A stretch of DNA of 64,000 nucleotides from assembly GCA_002698575.1 (NCBI GenBank), contig NZZG01000186.1, forward strand, positions 1,834-65,833. Reading direction: 5' to 3'. Origin of the DNA: Pimelobacter sp. (GTDB taxonomy: Bacteria; Actinomycetota; Actinomycetes; Propionibacteriales; Nocardioidaceae). Of this stretch, positions 32,651 through 40,982 are shown in pieces. A program made the position numbers and the translations under genes. The notes under the pieces are model-generated. The model was not told the DNA's origin. It searched no databases and was given only the letters and a program-made list of their open reading frames with translations. The first letter of the stretch is position 1. The number at the start of each line of letters is the position of its first letter.

Positions 32651-34507
32651 TCAGGTGGCGGTGGCGACCGCTCGTTCGTCGCCGGTCTCCGTGAGCGGTC
32701 CGGGGCGCGGACCAGAGCGCGGATCAGGGCGCGGAGCGGGTCGCGGGGCCACCCGCTGCCCCACCCGCTGCCCCACCCGCAGGAACGACCCGGTGCGCTC
32801 GGCTCCGAGCAGGGCCGTCGGCTCGCCCGACTCCACCACGGTGCGCCCGGAGATCATCACCCGCGAGACGCAGGCGTCGTTGCGGTTGACCATCCGCGAG
32901 AGTCCGCCGAACTGCTCGACCGGGCTCTCGTGGTAGTCGTCGAGGTCGGAGTCGAGGTGGGCCGGGTCGAGGATCACCAGGTCGGCGCGGTCCCCGACGC
33001 GCAGGTGCCCCGCGTCCACGCCGTACCAGTCGGCCAGCTCGCCGGTGAGGCGGTGTACGGCGTGCTCCATCGTCATGAACGCCGTGCCGGCGAGCTCGGC
33101 GTCGTGGGCGTGGCGCAGGAAGCGCAGGCCCATGTTGTAGAAGGCCATGTTGCGCAGGTGTGCGCCGGCGTCGGAGAAGCCGAGCTGGACGCCGGGCTCC
33201 ACGGCGATCTTCTTGAGCAGCTCGGGGCGGTGGTTGGAGATCGTGGTGCGCCACCGGATCGCGGTGCCGTGCTCGAGGACGAGGTCGAGGAAGGCATCGA
33301 CCGGGTGGACGCCGCCGCGCTCCTGGCCGACGGCGCCGAACGACTTGCCGATGATCGAGGCGTCGGGGCACTCGACGATCTCGGCGTCGAAGAAGTCGCG
33401 GTGCCACACGCGCGGTCCCCACTTCGCCTCGTAGTCCCTGCGGAACTGTCGGCGGTAGTCCTCGTCGCGCAACAGCTCGTCGCGGGCCACGGCGTCGGCG
33501 AGGTGCAGGGCCGCGGCGCCGGAGCCGAACTCCTCGAAGATCACCAGGTCGATGCCGTCGGCGTAGACCTCGAACGGGACCGGCAGGTGCTGCCAGCGGA
33601 AGTCGCCGCCGAGCTTGTTGATCGTCCGGGCCAGCGGGCCCATCCCGTGGATGACGGCGGGGATCGCCTTGATGTCGGCGGCCGAGAGCAGGGAGGTCTT
33701 GAGCTGCGGACGGCCGACGCCGAGCGAGCTGAGAGCCTGCGAGACCAGGCTCTGCGGATGGGTGATGTCGGGACCGGACTGCAGCACCCGCGCGCGCCGG
33801 CGCAGGATCGAGTTGAGGCGCCGCAGCTCACGCGCCTTGGCGTACGTCGAGGGCAGGGTGCGTGAGCGGCAGACCTCGCCGTCGAGCTTGTCGAAGAGCA
33901 GCTGCTGCGAGGACATCCCGAGGAAGCCGGCGTCGAGTGCCTCGGTCAGCATCGACTCCATCCGGGACTGCTCGGCGGCACTCGGCTTCTGGTCGGGTCG
34001 GGTCGCGCGGTCGAGACCCATCGTGGCGGCGCGCATGTCGGAGTGGCCGATGAAGGCCGCGAGGTTGGGTCCCAGGGGCAGCCGTTCGAGGGCGTCGACG
34101 TACTGCGCCGCGCTCGACCAGGTCTGGTGCTCGGTCACCGCGTCGATGACGTGCTGGCGCGGGATCGCCTCGACGCGACCGAAGATGTCGCCGGCGTCGA
34201 CGGCGTCCAGGTGGACCGTCGACAGCGAGCAGGAGCCGATCATGATCGTGGTGACCCCGTGGCGCACGGACTCGGGCAGCCCGGGGCCGTCGAGCACCTC
34301 GATGTCGTAGTGGGTGTGGATGTCGACCATGCCCGGCACCACCCACTGGCCGCGGGCGTCGACGACCTCGGTGTCCGGGCCGGCCTCGAGCGGTCCGGAG
34401 GAGATCTCGACGACCACCCCGTCGGTGATCCCGAGGTTGCGGATGGACGAGGCGGAGCCGGTCCCGTCGAACCAGCGGCCGCCGTTGATGATGGTGTCGT
34501 AGGTCAC
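32651..34507 (-). CDS. D-aminoacylase-type amidohydrolase
   Basis: A 618-residue metal-dependent amidohydrolase. It has the N-terminal beta-sandwich strand YDTIINGGRWFDGTG, metal-binding DIHTHYD (about 58-64), SDAGAHLRNM late in the barrel, and a closing GDRADLVILDP, as in N-acyl-D-amino-acid deacylase relatives. The last 30 residues are an Arg/Pro repeat (RPAPRPDPRSGPRPG), unusual for the family and perhaps a recent extension. GTG 34507 is supported by TTGACG-N17-TGCAAT 6 nt upstream. Divergent from the LLM operon. Substrate unknown. Confidence 0.85.
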   Translation of the reverse strand: MTYDTIINGGRWFDGTGSASSIRNLGITDGVVVEISSGPLEAGPDTEVVDARGQWVVPGMVDIHTHYDIEVLDGPGLPESVRHGVTTIMIGSCSLSTVHLDAVDAGDIFGRVEAIPRQHVIDAVTEHQTWSSAAQYVDALERLPLGPNLAAFIGHSDMRAATMGLDRATRPDQKPSAAEQSRMESMLTEALDAGFLGMSSQQLLFDKLDGEVCRSRTLPSTYAKARELRRLNSILRRRARVLQSGPDITHPQSLVSQALSSLGVGRPQLKTSLLSAADIKAIPAVIHGMGPLARTINKLGGDFRWQHLPVPFEVYADGIDLVIFEEFGSGAAALHLADAVARDELLRDEDYRRQFRRDYEAKWGPRVWHRDFFDAEIVECPDASIIGKSFGAVGQERGGVHPVDAFLDLVLEHGTAIRWRTTISNHRPELLKKIAVEPGVQLGFSDAGAHLRNMAFYNMGLRFLRHAHDAELAGTAFMTMEHAVHRLTGELADWYGVDAGHLRVGDRADLVILDPAHLDSDLDDYHESPVEQFGGLSRMVNRNDACVSRVMISGRTVVESGEPTALLGAERTGSFLRVGQRVGQRVAPRPAPRPDPRSGPRPGPLTETGDERAVATAT

Positions 34508-34525
34508 ACGTCCATTGCACAGTCT

Positions 34526-34545
34526 GTCTTGACGCGCGTCAAGAC
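34526..34545. promoter_or_regulatory. TTGACRCGCGTCAA operator, copy 2
   Basis: GTCTTGACGCGCGTCAAGAC is a perfect 20-bp palindrome. On the minus strand its TTGACG is the -35 of the amidohydrolase promoter (17-bp spacer to TGCAAT). Confidence 0.7.
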
Positions 34546-34560
34546 GTGCCGGGCGATTCG

Positions 34561-34574
34561 CTGGACACCTGTCC
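34561..34574. promoter_or_regulatory. GGACANNTGTCC operator, copy 2
   Basis: CTGGACACCTGTCC shares the GGACA-NN-TGTCC core with the operator of the CYP51-cluster TetR at 23044-23059. It lies 24 bp before the LLM start at 34598. Confidence 0.55.
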
Positions 34575-34597
34575 GATTTCTGCGTGAGGATGCGCAC

Positions 34598-35722
34598 ATG
34601 ACACCCCCCGGTGCCTCGGACCTCACCGACCTCCCCGACCTCCCCGAGCTCGCGTGCTACGGCCTGGCCGGTCACTCGGCCACCCCGCACGACCTCCTCG
34701 CCGAGGTCGCCCTGGCCGAACACCTCGGCCTCGGCTCCGTCTTCCTGTCCGAGCGCTTCAACGTCAAGGACGCCGGGGTGATGGCCGGCGCCGCCGCCGC
34801 GGCGTCGAGGAGGATCGGCATCGCGACCGCGGCCACCAACCACAACACCCGCCACCCGTTGGTCACCGCGACGATGGCGACCACGATGCACCGGCTCTCC
34901 GGCGGGCGCTACGCCCTGGGGCTGGGCCGCGGCTTCGACGTGCTCTTCGACCTGATGGGCATCAGGCGCGTCACCGGTGCCCAGATCGAGGACGCCGTCG
35001 GCATCCTGCGCACCCTCTGGTCGGGCGGATCGGTCGCAGGCCACGAGGGCCCGTCTGGCAGCTACCCCTACCTCAACCAGGACAGCTCGTTCGACGAGCG
35101 CATCCCGGTGCTGATGATGGCCATCGGCGAGAAGACCCTCCAGCTGGCCGGCCGCGTGGCCGACGGCGTCGTGCTGCACACCTTCATGTCGGAGGCGACC
35201 GTACGGCGAGCGGTCGAGGTCGTGCGCAACGCCGCCGCCGACGCGGGGCGGGACCCGCACGCCGTACGGGTCTGGTCGGTGCTCGCGACGGTGACCGACG
35301 ACGTGCCCGAGGAGCTGCGGCTGCGCAAGCTGGTGGGTCGGCTGGCGACGTACCTCCAGGGCTACGGCGAGGTGCTGGTGCGCACCAACGGCTGGGACCT
35401 GGCCGACCTCGAGCGCTTCCGCACCGACGACCTCGTCGTCGGCTACCCCGGGGCCTTCGACGCGGTCGGGACCGTCGAGGACCTCACCCACCTGCGCGAC
35501 CACGTGCTGCCGGCCGAATGGCTGGCGGCCTCGGCCACCGGCACCGCGGCCGACTGTGCCGAGAGGATCACCGACCAGCTCGACGCCGGCGCCGACAGCG
35601 TGGTGCTCCACGGAGCCACGCCCACCGAGCTGGCGCCGGTCATCGAGGCGTGGCGCGCGATCCGGCCGGACGACCGCGGCCTCGACAACCTGCCCGCCAA
35701 CCCCGGATGGATGACCGCATGA
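34598..35722 (+). CDS. LLM class oxidoreductase, TIGR03857-like
   Basis: A 374-residue luciferase-like monooxygenase-fold protein (ELACYGLAGHSATPHDLLAEVALAEHLGLGSVFLSERFN; MHRLSGGRYALGLGRGF). The reading fits the F420-associated TIGR03857 group of mycobacteria and relatives. A GAGGA site precedes the ATG. It overlaps the kinase gene by ATGA. Two different operators lie upstream (34526-34545 and 34561-34574), suggesting control by two regulators. Substrate unknown. Confidence 0.85.
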   Translation: MTPPGASDLTDLPDLPELACYGLAGHSATPHDLLAEVALAEHLGLGSVFLSERFNVKDAGVMAGAAAAASRRIGIATAATNHNTRHPLVTATMATTMHRLSGGRYALGLGRGFDVLFDLMGIRRVTGAQIEDAVGILRTLWSGGSVAGHEGPSGSYPYLNQDSSFDERIPVLMMAIGEKTLQLAGRVADGVVLHTFMSEATVRRAVEVVRNAAADAGRDPHAVRVWSVLATVTDDVPEELRLRKLVGRLATYLQGYGEVLVRTNGWDLADLERFRTDDLVVGYPGAFDAVGTVEDLTHLRDHVLPAEWLAASATGTAADCAERITDQLDAGADSVVLHGATPTELAPVIEAWRAIRPDDRGLDNLPANPGWMTA

Positions 35723-36825
35723 GCCCGACCACCCCGACCAGCCCGGCCACCCCGGCCTCCCCGGCCGCACCCATCGTCACCGAGCCCGAGGAGCTCACCG
35801 CCGCGTGGTTGAGCGCTGCCCTGGGTGCGCCGGTGCGCCGCGTCGAGCGGGAGCAGGTCGGCACCGGCCAGATGGGCACCTGCTACCGCCTGCGGGTGGA
35901 GGGCGACCCGGCCCTGCCGGCCACGGTGCTGGTCAAGCTGCCGGCCGCCGATCCCGCCTCGCGCGCCCTGGTGATCGGGGCCTACGCGATCGAGCTGCGC
36001 TTCTACCGCGAGATCTCCCCGACCGTGGCGGTCGCGGTGCCGACGGTGCACCACCAGGCGATCGACCTCGAGACCGGGGCCTTCATCCTGGTGATGCAGG
36101 ACCTCGCCCCGGCGGTCCAGGGCGACCAGGTCGCCGGGTGCACGCCGGAGCAGGCCCGTGCCGCCGCGGTCAACCTCGCCGGCCTCCACGGGCCGCGCTG
36201 GTGCGACCCCTCGCTGAGCGACATCGAGGGACTGGCGATCCAGGGGCCCGAGGACGCGGCCCTGCTCGCGGAGTTCTACGGCCCGGCGCTGGAGATCTTC
36301 CTCGACGGCCTCGGTGACCTCCTGGAGCCCGCCACCGTGGAGACGCTGCGGCAGACGCTCGACCTGGCCGAGCGGTGGACGCTGGCCCGCGGGGAACGCT
36401 TCGGCCTGGTGCACGGCGACTACCGGCTCGACAACCTGATGTTCGCCCCCGGACTCGACGGGCCCGACGGCCCCGACGTGGTCACCGCTCTGGACTGGCA
36501 GACGCTCTCGCTCGGCCTGCCTGCCCGCGACCTGGCCTACCTCGTCGGCACCGGTCTGGTGCCCGAGGACCGCCGGGCCCACGAGGAGGCCATCGTGGCG
36601 GCGTATCACGCTGCGCTCGCCTCCCACGGGGTCGTCGACTACGACCTCGCCACCGCGTGGGAGGACTACCGCTTCGCGATGATGCAGGGCCCGCTCGTGG
36701 CGGTCTTCGGCTGCGCCTACGGCGCGCGGACCGAGCGGGGGGACGCGATGTTCGCCGCGATGGTGAACCGCTCGTGCGCGGCGATCCGCGACCTCGGCAC
36801 GCTCGGGCTGGTGGCGGCGTCGTGA
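35719..36825 (+). CDS. Phosphotransferase, APH / ecdysteroid-kinase-like family
   Basis: A 368-residue small-molecule kinase. The N-lobe has EQVGTGQMGTCYRLRVEG (nucleotide loop) and VLVKLP; the catalytic loop is LVHGDYRLDNLM (about 233) and the metal-binding Asp is in ALDWQTLSLG. The first 18 residues are a Thr/Pro/Ala repeat. The EPEELTAAWLSAALG start is typical of EcKinase-like/aminoglycoside-phosphotransferase relatives. In catabolic operons some of these phosphorylate hydroxyacyl-CoA (LvaA-type). Here the partners are an LLM enzyme and a thioesterase, so a hydroxylated lipid or sterol substrate is possible. Confidence 0.82.
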   Translation: MSPTTPTSPATPASPAAPIVTEPEELTAAWLSAALGAPVRRVEREQVGTGQMGTCYRLRVEGDPALPATVLVKLPAADPASRALVIGAYAIELRFYREISPTVAVAVPTVHHQAIDLETGAFILVMQDLAPAVQGDQVAGCTPEQARAAAVNLAGLHGPRWCDPSLSDIEGLAIQGPEDAALLAEFYGPALEIFLDGLGDLLEPATVETLRQTLDLAERWTLARGERFGLVHGDYRLDNLMFAPGLDGPDGPDVVTALDWQTLSLGLPARDLAYLVGTGLVPEDRRAHEEAIVAAYHAALASHGVVDYDLATAWEDYRFAMMQGPLVAVFGCAYGARTERGDAMFAAMVNRSCAAIRDLGTLGLVAAS

Positions 36826-37469
36826 GCGCCGAGACGTACGGCGGGTTCTTCGACCACGCGGACCTCACCGACGCCGAGGTCGACGAGATCCAGACGCGCT
36901 TCGAGCCGGTCACCGACGACCTGCGCCGGCTCGTCGACCTGACGATCCGCTCCGAGGTCGGCGACCCGGAGGTGGCGGCGGCCCGCGAGCACCTCGCCGC
37001 CGCGGCCGAGCTGCTGGGCCGCCGAGCGAAGCAGGGGCCCGCGCGGGTCGTGCGCAACGACACCGGACGGTCCTGGCAGTGGGGCAACGCCGTGGTCGGT
37101 CAGCGCAACGCGGTCGCGCCTCCCCTGGTGGTCGAGCGTCACGACGACGGGTCGACCTCGGCCCGGCTCAGCCTGGGCAACGCCTACGAGGGTCCGCCCG
37201 GGATGGTCCACGGCGGCGTGAGCGCGCTGCTGCTCGACCACCTGATGGGGGTGACGGCCAGCTCGATGAAGAAGCTCACGATGACCGGCACCCTCACCCT
37301 GCGCTACCGCCGTCCGCTGCTCCTCGGACACGTCGCGCTCGCCGGCCGGGTGGTCTCCGACACGGGCCGCAAGGTGACGGTGACCGCGGAGATCAGTGGC
37401 GCCGACGGCGCGGCCATCGAGGCCGAGGGACTCTTCATCGTCCCGAGCTGGGCGCCCTCACCGGACTGA
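36822..37469 (+). CDS. PaaI-type hotdog thioesterase
   Basis: A 215-residue protein. The C-terminal half is a hotdog fold with YEGPPGMVHGGVSALLLDHLMG (about 120-142), the PaaI/4HBT-type active-site region, then GTLTLRYRRPLLLG. The N-terminal 90 residues are helical and variable. It should hydrolyse acyl-CoA thioesters. The GTG start overlaps the kinase stop; it is the last gene of the LLM-kinase-thioesterase operon. Its 3' end overlaps the convergent XRE gene by 12 bp. Confidence 0.85.
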   Translation: MSAETYGGFFDHADLTDAEVDEIQTRFEPVTDDLRRLVDLTIRSEVGDPEVAAAREHLAAAAELLGRRAKQGPARVVRNDTGRSWQWGNAVVGQRNAVAPPLVVERHDDGSTSARLSLGNAYEGPPGMVHGGVSALLLDHLMGVTASSMKKLTMTGTLTLRYRRPLLLGHVALAGRVVSDTGRKVTVTAEISGADGAAIEAEGLFIVPSWAPSPD

Positions 37470-38036
37470 TCTCGAGCGCACGTGCATCCGTTCGCCCTGC
37501 GGGCCGAACAGCGCCAGCACCTCGATCGGGTGGTCCTGGCGGTTGGCGATGACGTGCGGGGTGCGGGTGTCGAACTCGGCGACCTCACCCGGACCGAGGT
37601 CGATCTCCTGGCGCCCGAGCACGAGGTGCAGTCGACCCGAGAGCACGTAGAGCCACTCGTAGCCCTCGTGCGTCGCCGGACGGTACGGCGGCGTCGGGTC
37701 GTGGGCGGGGATCACCAGCTTGAACGCCTGCAGCCCACCGGGTCTCTTGGTGAGCGGGATGAAGGTCCGACCGTGGCGGGTGACCGGCTTGGCCCGCACC
37801 CGCGGGTCGCCGGTCTCGGGGGCGTCGACGAGCTCGTCGAGGGAGAGCCGGTGGACGCGGGCCAGCCGCAGCAACAGCTCGAGGGTGGGCCGCCGCTCGC
37901 CCGACTCGAGCCGGGACAGGGTGCTGACCGAGATGCCGGTCGCCTCGGAGAGTCCCGCGAGGGTCAGGGCGCCGGAGACGCGCAGGGTGCGCAGGCGGGG
38001 CCCGACGGCCGCCAGCGTGGTCTCGACGTCGGTCAT
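37458..38036 (-). CDS. XRE-cupin transcriptional regulator
   Basis: A 192-residue regulator. The helix-turn-helix (about 14-68) contains LTLAGLSEATGISVSTLSRLESGERRPTLE; the C-terminal cupin (about 110-180) has THEGYEWLYVLSGRLHLVLG and PHVIANRQ. Such proteins sense small ligands. It is divergent from a methyltransferase; the inverted repeat at 38056-38070 is a candidate binding site. Confidence 0.9.
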   Translation of the reverse strand: MTDVETTLAAVGPRLRTLRVSGALTLAGLSEATGISVSTLSRLESGERRPTLELLLRLARVHRLSLDELVDAPETGDPRVRAKPVTRHGRTFIPLTKRPGGLQAFKLVIPAHDPTPPYRPATHEGYEWLYVLSGRLHLVLGRQEIDLGPGEVAEFDTRTPHVIANRQDHPIEVLALFGPQGERMHVRSRSVR

Positions 38037-38055
38037 GACCCGAGTGTGGCCGATC

Positions 38056-38070
38056 TTGCCGCAATGGCAA
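38056..38070. promoter_or_regulatory. Inverted repeat TTGCC-N5-GGCAA in XRE/methyltransferase gap
   Basis: TTGCC (38056-38060) and GGCAA (38066-38070), with GATC/GATC just outside the arms, 20 bp upstream of the regulator start. It suits autoregulation by the XRE-cupin protein. Confidence 0.4.
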
Positions 38071-38137
38071 CAGATCTGGTGCGCGGAGATCGGCACCGCC
38101 ACGCTGGGGGCATGCAGACGAACGGTGGCGGCCGCTG

Positions 38138-38812
38138 ATGGCCGCGCAGGGGAAGCAGGGGCACGGCCACGGCCACGCGATGAGCGAGGAGGAGGTCCGC
38201 GCGACCTTCGAGGCGCCGAGCTGGGAGGAGCGCTACTCCGAGGAGGGCAAGGTCTGGAGCGGCAACCCCAACCCTCAGCTCGTCACCGAGGTGACGCCGC
38301 TGACGCCCGGGACGGCGCTCGACGTCGGGTGCGGTGAGGGGGGCGACGTCATCTGGTTGGCCCAGCAGGGGTGGCGGGTGACCGGCGCCGACTTCTCCGC
38401 CAACGGGCTGGCGCGCGCCGCTGCGCACGCCGAGCAGGCCGGCGTCGCCGAGCTGACCGACTGGTGGCAGGTCGACGCCCGCGCCTTCGACGCCGCAGGC
38501 GCGACGTACGACCTGGTCACGACGCACTTCCTGCACCCACCGGACGGCGGCATGGTCGCCGTCGTACGGCGCCTGGTCGACGCGGTCGCGCCGGGCGGGC
38601 ACCTGCTCGTGGTGGGGCACGCGCCCTCCCCCCTGGCCGACCGGATGCCGGCGGGCATGAAGAAGGCGATGTTCCTCGCCGAGGACCTCCTGCCGGGACT
38701 GCCGGACGACGTCGAGGCGCTCGTCGTCGAGCAGCGGCCGCGCACGATGGTCCGCGACGGGGAGACCTTCGAGATCGACGACTCAACCTTGCTCGCGCGG
38801 CGACGAGGCTGA
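38138..38812 (+). CDS. Class I SAM-dependent methyltransferase
   Basis: A 224-residue methyltransferase with a His/Gly-rich start (GKQGHGHGHAMSEEE) and the SAM motif ALDVGCGEGGDVIWLA (about 58-73). It has acidic GADFSANG (motif II) and PGGHLLVVGHAP (motif IV region), as in TehB/thiopurine-type enzymes. The His-rich start might bind a metal. It is divergent from the XRE-cupin gene, which may control it; an 8-codon reading frame (38112-38138) ends on its ATG. Substrate unknown. Confidence 0.85.
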   Translation: MAAQGKQGHGHGHAMSEEEVRATFEAPSWEERYSEEGKVWSGNPNPQLVTEVTPLTPGTALDVGCGEGGDVIWLAQQGWRVTGADFSANGLARAAAHAEQAGVAELTDWWQVDARAFDAAGATYDLVTTHFLHPPDGGMVAVVRRLVDAVAPGGHLLVVGHAPSPLADRMPAGMKKAMFLAEDLLPGLPDDVEALVVEQRPRTMVRDGETFEIDDSTLLARRRG

Positions 38813-38859
38813 ACCTGCGACAGCTCCGGGCGGGTTGCCGGTGCTGGGAGGATGGCTGC

Positions 38860-40266
38860 GTGCATCGTGCTGCGGGTCCCCTGCTCGCCGTGACCGTCGC
38901 GCTGGTGCTGGCCGACTCCGCCGTGGTGACGCTCGCGCTCCCCGACATCCTGCGGGAGCTCGACACCTCGGTCGGGCAGGTCGCGTGGGTGCTGATCTCC
39001 TTCAACCTCGTCCTGGCGCTCGGGGCCGTGCCGGCGGCCCGACTGCTGGCGCGTGGGCGGGCGGCCGGGGGGAGCGCCGTGGGTATCGCGCTGTTCGCCG
39101 GTGCCTCCGCGTGGTGTGCGGTGGCCGGCTCGATCGACGTCCTCATCGCCGCGCGCTGCCTCCAGGCCGTCGGAGGCGCCCTCGCGGTGGTCGGCTGCCT
39201 CGAGCTCCTCGTCAGGTCGTACGGCGAGCGCCGCGGCGTCGCGGTCTGGGCGACGGCGGGCGTGGTCGGGACGGCGACCGGGCCGTTCGCGGGCGGGCTG
39301 ATGACCGAGCTCATCTCGTGGCAGTCGATCTTCGTCGTGCAGGTGCCGTTCGCGCTGCTGGCGGTGCCGGCGGCGCTCGCCGTGCGCGCGGTCGTCCCGG
39401 TCGTCGTGGGGGCAGAGCAGGAGCCGGGACCGGAGTCGGGACCGGCGCCGCGACCGGCTCCGGACGAGGTGGCGCCGGACCGACCCGACGTACGCCCCAA
39501 CATCACGCTCGCCCTGCTGTCGGCCGCGTTGACGGCTGCGCTGTTCCTGCTCGTCCTGCTGCTCGTGGAGGGGTGGAGCCGCTCGCCCGGCATCGCCGCG
39601 CTCACGGTCTCGGTCGTGCCGATCGCGGCCATCGCCGCCGGACCGCTGGCCCGTCTCCTCCAGCCGAGCGAACAGGTGGAGGTCGCGGTCGGGTGCTTCC
39701 TCATCGCCGGGGGCCTGGTGGGGCTGGCGATCCCGCCCTCCTCCGACCTGGCCTGGACCATCGCGCCGCAGGGGCTGGTCGGTCTGGGGCTCGGTCTCAC
39801 CGTCGACCGGCTGACCGCCCGTGCGGTGCAGCTGCGCCGGCCCCGCGCCGAGCACGCCGGCTGGACGATCGGCGCCCGGCACGTCGGCGTCGTCGTCGGG
39901 CTCGCGGTCCTCACCCCCGTCTTCACCGCCGACCTGCAGGACGCGCAGGTGCCCGCTCAGGAGGCGATCACCGCCCTCGTGCTCGACGCGCCACTGCAGC
40001 CCGAGGACAAGGTCGCCGTCGCGCAGGCGCTCGGTGGGGCGCTGGCCGGCGAGCAGGGTCAGGTGCCCGACCTGGGACCCGCCTTCGCCAGGGTGGTGGT
40101 CGAGCCGGCGGAGCGACCCGCGCTCGACCGGCTCGAGCGCGACCTCGACGACCAGCTCGAGAGAGCCGCGACGCGTGCCTTCCGCGACTCGTTCCTCGCG
40201 GGCGCCGGGTTCGCGCTCCTCGCCCTGCTCGTCGTGCTCGTCCCGCGACGGCGCAGGACGACATGA
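38860..40266 (+). CDS. MFS transporter
   Basis: A 468-residue multi-pass protein of the major facilitator superfamily, drug:H+ antiporter type. There are about 12-14 hydrophobic segments, the motif-C-like AGVVGTATGPFAGGLM (about 140), and a hydrophilic Pro/Glu-rich central loop (about 185-215). A large soluble-looking insertion (about 360-440) lies before the last helix. GTG 38860 has GGGAGG upstream. It overlaps the next gene by ATGA. Likely an exporter; substrate unknown. Confidence 0.85.
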   Translation: MHRAAGPLLAVTVALVLADSAVVTLALPDILRELDTSVGQVAWVLISFNLVLALGAVPAARLLARGRAAGGSAVGIALFAGASAWCAVAGSIDVLIAARCLQAVGGALAVVGCLELLVRSYGERRGVAVWATAGVVGTATGPFAGGLMTELISWQSIFVVQVPFALLAVPAALAVRAVVPVVVGAEQEPGPESGPAPRPAPDEVAPDRPDVRPNITLALLSAALTAALFLLVLLLVEGWSRSPGIAALTVSVVPIAAIAAGPLARLLQPSEQVEVAVGCFLIAGGLVGLAIPPSSDLAWTIAPQGLVGLGLGLTVDRLTARAVQLRRPRAEHAGWTIGARHVGVVVGLAVLTPVFTADLQDAQVPAQEAITALVLDAPLQPEDKVAVAQALGGALAGEQGQVPDLGPAFARVVVEPAERPALDRLERDLDDQLERAATRAFRDSFLAGAGFALLALLVVLVPRRRRTT

Positions 40267-40874
40267 CCGGGCTCGTGCGCGTGGTGGCGCTGCCCGTGGT
40301 CTCGCTGGTGCTGGTGGTCGGCGTGCTCGCCGTCCAGCTCCTCAACGGCGGGGGCACCTACGAGCCGTTGCGACCTCCCGACGCCTGCGCCGAGCGTCCG
40401 GTCACCTCGCGGGCCGACGGCATCGACGGCCTGGCCGAGCGGCTCGTGCTGCTCGCCGTCGCGGACGCCGCCTGCACCCTGGGGGTCAGCCGCGAGGCGC
40501 TCACCCTCGAGCTCGCGCAGCGTGCCGAGGTGTCGGACTCCGAGGTGGCTGCGCTGCGCGACGGCCTGCTGGCCGCCGTCCGGCAGATGACCGACGACGG
40601 CAGCCTGCCGCCCGCCTCGGCCCTGGTCGACGAGGCGCTCGACCAGGCCGAGCTCAACGGCGTGCTGGAGTTCGCCATCCGCGCCCTGCCGGACTCGCTG
40701 ATCGACTCGGCGCTGACGACCGACGACGTGCTGATCCGCACGATCGAGCAGCTCGACGTGCGCAGCCTGCTGGCCGACCTCGACAGTCCGGCCGAGCTCG
40801 ACCGCCAGGTCGAGGCCGCGATCACCGAGGCGGTCAAGGACGCGCTGCTCGACCGGCTGCGCAACCTGCTGTAG
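40263..40874 (+). CDS. Hypothetical membrane-anchored helical protein
   Basis: A 203-residue protein with one N-terminal membrane helix (about 5-27) followed by an acidic, strongly helical external domain (many Asp/Glu/Leu). Its last third resembles the periplasmic helical insertion of the MFS protein encoded just upstream in composition. The ATGA overlap with the MFS gene argues that the two act together. I do not recognise the family. Confidence 0.65.
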   Translation: MTGLVRVVALPVVSLVLVVGVLAVQLLNGGGTYEPLRPPDACAERPVTSRADGIDGLAERLVLLAVADAACTLGVSREALTLELAQRAEVSDSEVAALRDGLLAAVRQMTDDGSLPPASALVDEALDQAELNGVLEFAIRALPDSLIDSALTTDDVLIRTIEQLDVRSLLADLDSPAELDRQVEAAITEAVKDALLDRLRNLL

Positions 40875-40887
40875 CCCCGGGGGCACA

Positions 40888-40947
40888 CCAGCGCGTGGAT
40901 CGACCCCACACCGCACCGCCCCCTGGTGGCCTGGACCCACGCGCTGG
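40888..40947. terminator. Inverted repeat between convergent genes
   Basis: CCAGCGCGTGG (40888-40898) and CCACGCGCTGG (40937-40947) are perfectly complementary over 11 bp, separated by 38 nt. It lies between convergent ends at 40874 and 40983. The long loop makes its terminator function uncertain. Confidence 0.4.
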
Positions 40948-40982
40948 CCGGCAGGACGGGCGCGGAGCCCGGACCGATCGAC

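Noticed and set aside
34508..35770. N-terminal extension of the amidohydrolase to over 1000 residues
   Set aside because: The extension is low-complexity shadow of the LLM gene; the promoter and conserved YDTIINGG start support GTG 34507.
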